Shown here piece by piece: positions 49,169-58,658 of a stretch of 64,000 nucleotides of DNA. The DNA is from Mrakia gelida (taxonomy: Eukaryota > Basidiomycota > Tremellomycetes > Cystofilobasidiales > Mrakiaceae): contig BRON01000004.1 in the NCBI GenBank assembly GCA_024345305.1, positions 310,001 through 374,000 on the forward strand, read 5' to 3'. A model generated the notes under the pieces. It saw only the letters and a list, made by a program, of their open reading frames with translations, had not been told where the DNA came from and did no database searches. Position 1 is the stretch's first letter, and each line of letters begins with the position of its first letter. The position numbers and the translations under genes are program-made.

Positions 49169-50183
49169 TTACAGCGCCTCGAACTTGAGACACTGCTTCA
49201 TATCCTCGATTTCCTCCTCATCCAAATGAGCGAAGACCGAGCGCTCGAGGCTTCGAAGCTCCTCCTCGTTCGCTCGAGCGACGATCTCCCTCGCGTCTTT
49301 CACCCCCGAAGGCAACTGCCTCAGTGCTCGTTCGAGAAAGACCGTGAAGGATGTGTCTTTGGGGAACGAACGACTGATCTCAAAGGTGAGGTGGAGGTTG
49401 TCGGCTTGTTCCTGAGTGGCGCAGAGCGACCCGGGGAGGAACGCGTCGCTCCGACCGGATACTCTCAGGATGCAGTCGCAAGAGACGATCCTCCTCAATC
49501 GAGGCCAGGTATCGTGGTTCAAGAGGTTTAAGCATGGAGCTTGAGTAGCGGAAGGGAGGGAGGCGAAGGTTGCCAGGACGGGATCGAAGAGGTGGAGAGG
49601 GAAGTCGAGGTAGGAAGCTGGATCTTCCGAGTGAACGTGGAGTTCGTCCAGGGCAAGGCGTTTGAAGGAGAGAGATCGACCCGCTTTGTATGCTTTGTAT
49701 ACTCGGGCGCTGTGAGGTTGATGCTGGCTGTTCATGAGGAAGGTGAAGGTTCGGATGTGGCAGGAAGGAAGACGGCGCTCGAGACGAGGATGCCAGGTGG
49801 TCTCGGCCTGAGAGCGAGGGAGAAGGGAGGAGGGATCAGTCCTTCACTTGATCTTGGAAGGTCGAAGAAGGCCACTGCAACTCACGATTTGGGAATCGAT
49901 AAATCTGAGCATCTGCTTCCAGTTGAGGACGACAACGTCTCGGTGGAGGAGAGGGGAAGACATCTCGAGGAAGGCCAAGCTGACGAGCGAGGTCTTCGCG
50001 AGAGTCGAGGGATCGCAGAAGCGGACGATTTCTCGCTTGAGCTCCGTTGGGAGAGAGGGGAGAGGATAGTCATCGGCCTCCTTTGAGAGGGAAGAGGCCG
50101 AGGTGGAAGGAGTGGTGGAGACGACGAGGTCGGGGGAGATGTGAAGGAGCGAGGAGGAGGGAGGGAGAGATGAGGCAGCGTCC
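49169..50183 (-). CDS. F-box-like protein (copy A)
   Basis: About 300 residues in two exons. The start at 50183 gives MDAASSLPPSSSLLHISPDL, and the F-box-like motif is PLPSLPTELKREIVRFCDPS followed by TLAKTSLVSLAFLEMSSPLL and HRDVVVLN. F-box proteins recruit substrates to SCF ubiquitin ligases through Skp1. After one intron the exon reads AETTWHPRLERRLPSCHIRT and the C-terminal part contains leucine-rich but irregular strands (FPLHLFDPVLATFASLPSAT) and an acidic end (HLDEEEIEDMKQCLKFEAL). The F-box is nearly the same as that of the divergent gene at 50428, so the two are paralogues. Start could be earlier, since the frame is open to 50632, but the ATG at 50183 matches copy B's layout. Confidence 0.7.
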
Positions 50184-50427
50184 ATTCTGGCGAGCTTCGA
50201 GGGGACGACGAGGGAGGGTTCTGGTATGGTTCGATTCCTTGGGTGGAGGAGAGTGTTTTCAAGGGGTTCAAGAGGCGTTGGGGGAGTGGGAGGTAAAGGA
50301 TGAGTCGACGAGGGTCGATGCTTGGGGGAGAAAGGAAGGAAGGTCGAAAGTTGAGCTCGAGCCCTCCTTCCTTCCCGCAAACGACCAGCTTTCCTCCCCT
50401 CCCTCCTATTTTCAGACTCGTTTGAGC
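50184..50427. promoter_or_regulatory. Shared promoter of the F-box pair
   Basis: The 244-bp spacer separates the divergent F-box start codons. Its right end is pyrimidine-rich with the sequence CGCAAACGACC about 40 bp before ATG 50428; a similar CCGCAAACACG occurs near the RNase III start at 53519. No TATA box seen. Confidence 0.4.
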
Positions 50428-51386
50428 ATGCCCTCCTCATCTTCCGCTCTCCCCCTCCTCCCTCTCGAAGTCCAGCACGACATCCTTCGCTTCTGCGATC
50501 CCTCCACTCTCGCAAAGACGGCTCAAGTCTCGCTCGCCTTCCTCGAGCTCTCCTCCCCTCTCCTTTACGAGGACGTACACGTCGAAGGGATCGAGGCTTT
50601 GAAGTCTCTCTTCTCCAATAGAGTGAGCTCATATATCCTTCTATCTTCTCTCGTTGAAGCCATCCATCCTGACCTCTCCTTTGGGCTTCTACGAACCAGG
50701 ATCAACCTCCCTCCCTCTCCATCACTCCCTTCCTCTCCCTCTCCCAAATCCAAACTCTCACCATCTCCCTCTCCACTCAACACCTCCGGGAATCTAGCGA
50801 GACTTTGCAAGACCTCTCGCTTGATCGATCACCCTCGGGCTCCCCCCTACTACTCCAAAACCTCCAAATCTCAGTCATTGCTCAAGAAGGAGACATGCTA
50901 CCGTCGCCGCCTGGTCAATGCGAGATCAGCCTCCCGCCCTTGGTCCGCCTCCTCGATCCCCTTCATCTCTCCCTTCTCGCCCCTCTCTCGCCGCTGGTCC
51001 TATACGTCGAGGTCGAAGACATCTTCCCATGGACTCGCCTGGAGAGCCTCACCTTCGACACGATATCAACCGCGTCCCCTCTCTTCCGACCCTGGAGCAG
51101 AGCTCAACCCTTTGTCGGCCGATTTCACCCTCGCCTCGTCCTCGTCACCTACCAGCTCAATCAGGTCGACACCGATGAACTTGTACATGACGACCGAGTG
51201 GAATGCATGCTAGGCAATCTGCCGATGCCGGAGGGGGTGCAGGTTGTCGTGGTGGTGGGGACGGAGGAGGCGAGGAGCAAGGTTTTGGTTGACCTTCGAG
51301 AGATGGGGGAGGCAAGAGGGGATCCTTCAAGCTGGAAGAAGGTGCTCGCTCAGGTTACGGTGGAGGTCAAGCAGAGAAGCTGGTGA
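50428..51386 (+). CDS. F-box-like protein (copy B)
   Basis: About 290 residues in two exons, divergent from copy A with 244 bp between start codons. The start MPSSSSALPLLPLEVQHDIL runs straight into RFCDPSTLAKTAQVSLAFLE and LSSPLLYEDVHVEGIEALKS. This F-box matches copy A in FCDPSTLAKT and VSLAFLExSSPLL. The second exon begins DQPPSLSITPFLSLSQIQTL and carries short LRR-like strands (LQDLSLDRSPSGSPLLLQNL, LLDPLHLSLLAPLSPLVLYV, TRLESLTFDTIS). The C-terminus MPEGVQVVVVVGTEEARSKV to KVLAQVTVEVKQRSW resembles the hydrophobic-strand end of fungal F-box proteins. The C-terminal halves of the two copies differ much more than the F-boxes, suggesting different substrates. Confidence 0.7.
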
Positions 51387-52145
51387 GTACTCGTCCTCTC
51401 GTTCTTCTCTGTCGAAGAGAAACGCCTGCTGACTCCTCGCTCTTCTGTCCTTCAGACCGACGCGTCGCCTCCCTCCGTCCTCTTCTTCCTCCAACAACTC
51501 CACCCTCCTCGCTGCCTCAGGATCTCACATTCGATTTAGCCATACTCTCCTTCCTTTATTCGTTTTGTCGTATGAGAGGTGGCGGCGAGGTGGGTAGCGA
51601 GAAGGGAGAGTCAGTCCCTCCGTTGTCTTTCGATCAAACGCGTTTTGTTACTTCCTCGACTTGACCGTATTTGTTCTTGCGGAAAGCTTCGAGCGTTCTT
51701 TCGTCAATCGTATCTCAGTTTATCGATCTCAGATCCCACTACATGGACCTTTGTGCAAATCTGAAACGATCTCGCGAAGAAGACGAAGCGATGAACCAGA
51801 CGCGTCGAGCGGAACTTAGATCTTTTCACAAGTGTACGCAGAACGAGGTTGTTCGTTGACGAAGGAGCGATGCATAGGGTAAGGAAGAGGTAAGGCAGAG
51901 TGACGCGAAAGCGAACGCAGTAAGAATGAAAGGACTGGGACGCGAAGAGTCGAGATGAGTGGAAAAGGAGGGACTCGACGACGAACGGCCGGGGAGAGCG
52001 TGATGAGCGAGCTGAAGGGAGGCGAATCGAGTGGGAGGTGCTACATGAGATGCGACTGAGGGAGGATGAAGAAAAGCCAGAGAACAGGTCAGCTCGAGCG
52101 ACGAGGAGGAAGCTGAGCAATCGAAAACAAAGTCGACGCGCACCG
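51387..52145. other. Intergenic between convergent genes
   Basis: About 760 bp between the stop of F-box copy B (plus) and the stop of the RNase III gene (minus). Short open frames without splice signals or domains; ACGCGT words near 51461, 51639 and 51799. I see no gene or RNA. Confidence 0.45.
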
Positions 52146-53533
52146 TCACCTCAACCTCGCTCGCTTCGCCTTCTTCGGAACCACTGAGAGCTCCCTCTCC
52201 TCCAGGATCTTTGCAGCAGCCATATTCTGAGCCGACTTCATCGTCCAACCTCTTCCCTCCGCCTGATATCGTCCGTCTCCGACCTTGACGCGTTCGGTCC
52301 AAATCGAGCCTCTGTCCGGCACCTGCACCATCGAGACGGCTTCGTAGGCAACGGCGAGACCTAGCGCAGTGCATATTCGATTGAGGTCGGACTTCGAGTG
52401 GTCGACGCCCAAAGGTATCCTCCTCGAAGGCAGGTCCGGAAGGGCAGAGGTGGAAGCGGACGAGGAGGGAGGGGAAAGGGTTGAGGGAAGCGAAGTGGGT
52501 GTGATTGTTGGAAGACCTCGAAGAAATAGGCAAATAAGGAGATGCAAGAAGTCAGCGAGTTGCGACAAGAGAAGGAGGGAGGCCAGAAGAGACGAACCGT
52601 ATCGTCGACGAACGACCTCGTCTCGAACGAAGTAGTCTTCGCTTGTCTCCCATATCGCCCCCAACAACTTCTTACCCCAGTCAACAGCTTCATCAAGACC
52701 TAGATCCGTATATATCCCACCCAACAGCGCCTCAAAGACGTCCTCCATGATTCCTTGCGTCGGATGAGGCAAAACAGGACCGGTTTGGATGCGAGTTTGA
52801 AAGCCGAGAGCGAGGGAGATCTGGGAGAGAGTGAGTTTCCCTATCATACGTAGGCGAATTGCCTGGTATAGGTTGAGAAGACGAGCACGAAGAACAGGAG
52901 GTCAGCCGGTGAGAGTAGGGTCGAGGAAGAGGAACGAAGAGGCTCACGTTGTTTTCGCCCCTCGACCGTTTCGGGTACCTCTCGACAAGAAAGGTGGTAG
53001 CGAGGACGTGCAAGATCGAGTCTCCGATGTACTCAAGATCTTCATAATTGACCTCCTTGTCGAATGAGATATGGGCGAAGATCTGAGCTCGAGTTTGAGC
53101 GCTGAGGCGCTCGAGGATGGTGAGGTGAGTGGAAGCTCGAAGGTCGAGGTTGATGGGTCCGAGAGGATCGAGGAACCAAGCGTCGGTTTTGAAGGAGGTG
53201 GGCTCGGTATCGTGCCAGGCTCTCATGGGAGGGAGACAAAGAAGATGAAGGGAGGAGAGGATGGAGAAAACGACCTGAAATGGGTGGAAAGGATCGAAGG
53301 GTACTTAGGAGAACGGTGACGGCCTCGGAGATAAGGTCGAGGAGGTTGAAGCGAGAGGGTTTGGGTACGAATGTGACCCTGGATTCAACGAGGGTAAGAA
53401 GATGAGAGGGAGGAGTTTGAGGGTACTGTTGCTTGTAGAGGTCGTTGAGGGGGAAGCTGACCGTCGGGAGGGAAACGAAAACAAGGCTCGAAAGTGAGCT
53501 CGACGTTCCTTCCTTTCCGCAAACACGCTCCAT
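52146..53533 (-). CDS. Ribonuclease III with C-terminal dsRBD (Rnt1/Pac1-like)
   Basis: Endonuclease of double-stranded RNA; fungal members process pre-rRNA and snRNA/snoRNA precursors in the nucleus. The N-terminal part reads NDLYKQQYPQTPPSHLLTLV. The RNase III domain begins HLTILERLSAQTRAQIFAHI and contains the signature YEDLEYIGDSILHVLATTFL, then RMIGKLTLSQISLALGF and GIMEDVFEALLGGIYTDLGL. The acidic residues of LEYIGD and EDVFEA, the four metal ligands, are all kept, so it should be active; mitochondrial ribosomal L3-type relatives often lose them. A Ser/Pro linker leads to a dsRBD (SKSDLNRICTALGLAVAYEA, WTMKSAQNMAAAKILEEREL) and a basic tail PKKAKRARLR. The start at 53533 requires splicing MERVCGKEGT to FPLNDLYKQQ. 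Its ATG is 20 bp from the divergent MYND gene. Confidence 0.82.
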
Positions 53534-53553
53534 CCCCTTCCTTCCTCCCTCGT

Positions 53554-55248
53554 ATGACTCTTCGACCGGAGGATGAGTTCAAGACGATCGAGCAGTACGC
53601 GATGGTGACTTGCTTTCGCTGTAACAAGCGTAAAGGAGCCCAGGATCCTAGTCTTTGCGTTCGATGCGAACGGTGAGCTCGAGCTTTCCTCCCTTCCTTC
53701 TTCTTCCTTCTCCTCGCGAATCCTTTGCCCCAGGACTGATTCCAGCCCCTATCTTTCGGTGACTCAGAGTATCCTACTGCGGCAGGGAGTGTCAGAAGCT
53801 CGACTACAAGGTCCATCAGCACATCTGTCGCGCTCTAACAGCTGTTCTGATCCAGTCTCGCCGACCAGGAATGGGCAACCACCTCAACGAGTACCCCATC
53901 CTCAGCACCTGGGCTGTCAATCGCAACCACATCGAACCCCCTCACGCTCCAGTCGACATCGAGAGACTCCTCAGAAACATATCTCACGAAATCATGGATC
54001 CCTTGATAAAGACGCTCGAAGCGCGAACGGGAAGGATCTCGACTGGACTCGTCTTCAACATCCCTCGATGCTCGAATTGCCTCGTCACTCATCGAGACAG
54101 CCCGAAACTACGGCTGATCAAGTGCACGGAGTGCGTTTATCGCTTCTGTGTGCGAGAGGAGTGCGGAAGGGCTGCGGTAGAGCACAGGAGGTCGGGTTTG
54201 TGCTCGAAGTTGAAGCAGATCGCGGACGATGAGCGTTTCATTTAGTTCGTTCTCGTTCCTCCTCTTCCCCTCTCGAGATAATACCGGGTTTTCTGATTGT
54301 TTTTCGACTTCATCGGTTATCTTCAGCGGATACGAATCCAGGAATCCCGAATCTCGCGTCAAGTTATGGCTCCCTCCCCGTCTCGTTCGCCTCCCAACTC
54401 CCCTCCCTCGCGACTGGAGCGACTACTTCAAAGGGATCCACCCTCCCTCGTCCACCTCTCCAACAGAACTTCGAACCATGATCCAACAGTCCCTCTCCGT
54501 CCCCCTCACCATCGTCGCCGCTCTCGCCAACTTCGAGAAAGAGTTCCTCCAGTTCCAGAACCCCGACGACCGAGAGTTCCTCACCATCCACGTCGTCGGC
54601 GCGACGCCGGACCTCGAGGACGCCGTTTACGAGGAGATCAACCACCTCTTACCTGGAGTGGCTGCGTTGAGGGTGATGATGGTTGGCGAGGCGATGGGAG
54701 GGAAGTCGAGACATCGAGAGGAGAAGCCTTGCGAGGAGTGCGAGAATGATCAGGAGATGGGGAAGAAGAGGAGCAGGTCGCGTCTACTTCAGTTTCATCC
54801 GTGAGCTCTGCTCTACTCTCCTCTCCCATTGACCCTTCTTCCTCCTCAACCCTTCCTAACCTCGCTCCCAATATCTCTTGCCTTGCTTCCCTCTCTCTCC
54901 CTCCTCAGTTACACCTACCCCCGATACCTCCTCTCCCCCTCCTTCGACCCTACCCCTCCCGATCTCATCATCGCCTTCAACTCAGGCATCTGCGAGAACC
55001 CTACAGCCTGGAAGCCCACTCTGCTCGCTCTCCTCGAAACCAAGCGGCCCATGGTGTTTACGGCGATGAACGAGATCGAGGCGGTCGCGGACATGGAGGC
55101 GGTGAGGAAGCACGGAGGGGAGAGGATCAAGTGGGAGTGGGGGGTGGAGAAGAACGTTTGGGTTAGTGGGAGAGAGCATTTTGATGTGTTCTCGCCGGGG
55201 TCGGTTTGGAAGGAGAACATGTACTGGTTCGGGTTTAGGGGAGTGTAG
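53554..55248 (+). CDS. Protein with two MYND-type fingers and an MSS51-like C-terminal domain
   Basis: About 480 residues in four exons. Finger 1 fits MYND exactly: CFRC, CVRC, YC, C, H and C in MVTCFRCNKRKGAQDPSLCV and RCERVSYCGRECQKLDYKVH, ending HIC. A second finger follows about 110 residues on: CSNC, CTEC, C, C, H and C in RCSNCLVTHRDSPKLRLIKC and TECVYRFCVREECGRAAVEH, ending LC, with looser spacing. The C-terminal domain (SVPLTIVAALANFEKEFLQF, FLTIHVVGATPDLEDAVYEE, YTYPRYLLSPSFDPTPPDLI, IAFNSGICENPTAWKPTLLA) matches the MSS51 C-terminal fold. True Mss51 is the yeast COX1 translation activator; this longer two-finger protein may not be its orthologue. The third exon must be joined with donor TTTA|GTTCGT, which restores FIYGYESRN; without it an in-frame stop appears at 54243. 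Confidence 0.8.
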
Positions 55249-55638
55249 TTTAGCTGAGTCGTTTCGCCGTCCGTTGCTCGTTTTCGTTGTTCGGTTCGTT
55301 TCGCTTTGTCCCACTTTGTTGTTTCTGTCCCCCTCGCATTCACCCGATGTAGTTCTAGTCCAGCTCATCCCTATCACACGCAGAAGCTGCGAGGAAACCT
55401 CTCTCTTGCCTACTTGCGAGGAGCGAATTGCTACGGGACGAAGACGAGCGAGATCGACGCGTCGAGCCAGCCGGACGTTCGGTCAAGACTGCCTGAGGGC
55501 TTCGACCGAGCCACTCACTGCTCAGGAGCTCTTTCTGCAACTCCCAGAGCACCAGATAGTTCCACAAAAAGACCTCAAGTGACTACTCAAAGCTCCAAAA
55601 CGTCCACCTCTTCCTCCCTCCCCCTCCCTCCCTCCAAC
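55249..55638. other. Intergenic between convergent genes
   Basis: 390 bp between the MYND gene stop (plus) and the CofD-family gene stop (minus). Short unsupported open frames cover it. ACGCGTC occurs near 55457. No RNA gene recognised. Confidence 0.45.
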
Positions 55639-58354
55639 TCAACTCCTCCCCAACCCCTTGATCACCCTCCCCAACCCCCTCCTCACATTCTCGGCATCGA
55701 ACCTCGCCCCCTTCTTCTTCTTCTTCCCTTCGCCTCCTTCGCTCCCATCCTCGAGGCGCTCAACGGCAACGACCTTGATCCCGAGAGCCTCGATGGCAGA
55801 AACGTCAACTTCGACGCGCCCGTCGACGAGGTAGACGAGGTGGGTGATTACGTCTGTGGGGAGGAACTTCGGCGGTGGTGGGGGTGGGGAGGAGGGGTCG
55901 AGGTTGGATGGAAGGGGGGAAGAAGAGGTGAAGGTGCGAGGTTGGGTTTGGGTTTGTTGAGGGAGGAGGGGGGGAGGGGTGTCGTAGCTGTTTCGAGGAG
56001 GACGGAGGGGAGAGGAAGGAGGTGTCAGAAACGAACAGATCGAGCTCAGCAGAGAAGGAATCTTCGGATGAAGAAGGAGAAGGAGGGTTGCCGAGACGAG
56101 GAGAGAACGAGCGAAACGAAAACGAACCGATTCAGCGTCCTCACAATCGCGTCGATGTAGTCCATAGCCGTGTAGGACTTGGTTTCGCGATCGTTCTCCG
56201 AGTTGACTTAGAAAGGAATGTACCGCAAGGTCAATTCGGGGTCAGCGAACGCAGCGAGGAGAGGGTAAAAGAACGAGAAACGGAGGACGACACTCACGCA
56301 GTAAAACCTTCGCTCGAAGAGTAGTGCTCTCGGCGATGGCTGATCCGACGCCTTGCAGGGCGAGACAGGGGATGATACTTCAAAAAGGTCGAAAGAGATG
56401 AACTTTCGTCAGCGACGGTGAGAGAGAGAGAAGAGAAAAGAGGCGACGAGAGGACGCGTCGCCGAAACAAGGAACCATCGACTCACCTCGTCCAAAGCGA
56501 CCCACAGCTGTAAACCAACACCTCCTTGCTCTCCAGAGCGTTCAAATACTCCGGACTTGCAAGAGGGTAGATCTCCGTTCCGACGTAGTTTATGTAGAAG
56601 ATCTGCGAGCGCGAACGAGACGAACGAAAACGAGACGCGTCAGTTCGTTCGGTTCGTCCGACTTCACGCCACCCACTCCCATCCTTTTCTCGTTTACAGG
56701 GAGTCCAAACAGTCACTCACCCTTTCTATCCGACTCTCCAACCCCCCACCCTCCTCCTCATGCTCCTCCCCCTCCTCCTCATCCCCACCAGCAGCTCTCG
56801 TCCGTGTAAAAACCAAGTTCCCCTTCGCTCCTCCACCGTTCCCAACCGGCTGCGACGACCCCGACGCGCCTCCACCGTTCGTGGGAGTGGCCTGACCGGA
56901 GGAGGAAGGACTCTCGAGACCGTCTTCCACGCGAAGGTAGCCGAAACTGGGGGTGTGCTGGCGGCGACGGATGGGAGGGGAGGGAGTGACGGGACGAGGA
57001 GGTTCGATGATGGGCTCGGGAGCGGTGGGGAGGACGGGGTGGGAGATGTTGCACTGGCCAAGGATGGTTTGGGAGTTGGCCTGGGGGAGAGAAGAAAGTC
57101 GAGAAAGAGGGAAGAAAGAAGGGAGGGAGGTAGGGTCAGCCAGGGTGAGAGGAAGACGCGAAACCAGAGAGGAGGAACGCAAAACGAACCAGTTCAGCAG
57201 CGATCGTAGCCGTATGGTTGGTGAGGATAGCGGGGATGACGGTCGAGCGACCTTGAGTTTGAGTGATGGAGGAGAAGAGGAAGATGGCTGCTGGGAGGGA
57301 GAGGAAGAACCGTTGGGCTGAAGAGAGGAAGACGTTCCCGAGCGAGCAGTTTCGGAAGGAGAAACCTTTGTGGGCTCGTTGGAGGACTGCGAAAGCACCA
57401 GAGGGAAGCGTTCTTTAGTCCTGCGATCAAGAAAGGAGCAGAGAAAGGCGAAAGACAGAGAAAGGCGAGAGAAGGCGACTCACGTTCCGACTCGAAAAAC
57501 ACAAAGAACCGATGCAACACCTCCCTCTTATCCCCGTCGATCCCATTCCAGAGCTCACTCGTCCCCTCAACCACCTCCCTCCAGAGATCCTTGGCCTCCT
57601 TCTCGTCGACGTCCCAGGGGAAACGATGCGAGAGGAGACGCGTGACGGCTGCGAGGGCTGGAGGACAGGACGGGGAAGTCGGCGAAGGAGCGAGTCGAAT
57701 GAGACGAGATCGAATGTCTCCGATGGAAGGACCGCCGAGGCATCTGAGGATTTCAGAGGAGCTGCCTCCGTCGTCGGAGATGGGGAGGATGAAGGTCGTC
57801 GTCATGGAGGAGAAGGTCGAGCAGATGGCGTTACCTGGAGGGAAGCGACGTGGAGGTCGAGGTCAGGTTGGGACGTCGAAGGAAGTTCTTCTGCTGATTG
57901 ACGAGACAAGATGAGATGAGTAAACTCACCTCCAGTACCCCCAGATAAGCAGCATACTGAGACCTCTTCGATCTCCTTGTTGGTCCAGTCGTCCAGTTCT
58001 GCGAGAGAAGCCAAAGAAGGACGAGATGGTGAGCTCGAGCTCGTTTGACCTGTCCTTCCCTCGCTCCCGCCCTGTCCCTCGCTTCCTCGGAGACTCACCT
58101 TCTGGCTGTACCTCCTCACTGGCAAGATCCACCAATTCTCTCTTTCCCTTGATTGATGAATCTCCTCCTCCCAGGTTGAAGTTGTCGAAGGATGGGTTGA
58201 GGAGGACCGTCGGGGAGAGAGTGTCGTGAGCTTTGAACTCTCTGAACGGTTTCGGTTCGACAAGAACAGGTTGAATCCGGAGGGAGGGGTGAGGAGGGTC
58301 GAATACGGAAGAGGAAGTTCGTCGCAAGGAGGGTGGAGGGTCTAAAGAGCTCAT
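55639..58354 (-). CDS. CofD/UPF0052-family protein (YvcK/GlmR-like Rossmann fold)
   Basis: Member of the family of 2-phospho-lactate transferase CofD and bacterial YvcK/GlmR, which binds sugar nucleotides; fungal members are uncharacterised. After a Pro/Ser-rich N-terminus (MSSLDPPPSLRRTSSSVFDP) comes EIEEVSVCCLSGGTGGNAI, the glycine-rich motif SGGTGG, then TFILPISDDGGSSSEILRCL and GGPSIGDIRSRLIRLAP, both hallmark segments. Further on are LHRFFVFFESE, TVIPAILTNHTATIAAELAN, QTILGQCNISHP, then an inserted Pro/Ser/Gly-rich loop of about 110 residues, then IFYINYVGTEIYPLASPEYL and ALESKEVLVYSCGSLWTSII with LRAKVLLLNSENDRETK. The end is ITHLVYLVDGRVEVDVSAIE to GRVIKGLGRS. Size about 600 residues, larger than bacterial YvcK (about 320). 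Substrate not predictable. Confidence 0.82.
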
Positions 58355-58658
58355 CGTGGTCAGAGGGAAGGAAGGACAAACAAGAGCGAGCTTCGACTCG
58401 AGCGAAGGGGCCGAGGCAGGGCTCGGAACCGTTCCCTCCTGCTATATTCTTTCGAGGCTCAAAACTTCGCTGATCTCAGATCTGAGAGCTTCTTCTGTCT
58501 TCAGAAATCCTATCTGAGTCTGGTAGGGAAATGAGGTCTTCCCATTGGTCGGGTTTTCTCCGAAACTGACTCGAGCACGAACTCTCTCAATTTCGAGCTC
58601 GACTTTCCTTCCTTCCTCTGCAACGTCGACCCTCCCCTTCCTTCCTCGTCCACGTCTC
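58355..58658. promoter_or_regulatory. Divergent intergenic region
   Basis: 304 bp between the CofD-family start (minus) and the aconitase start (plus). The right 60 bp are CT-rich (CCTTCCTTCCTC-type) before ATG 58659. No TATA box or other site recognised. Confidence 0.4.

Noticed and set aside
54229..54310. Frameshift or stop breaking the MYND gene
   Set aside because: Splicing at TTTA|GTTCGT to the CTTCAG acceptor joins the frame cleanly, so the gene looks intact.
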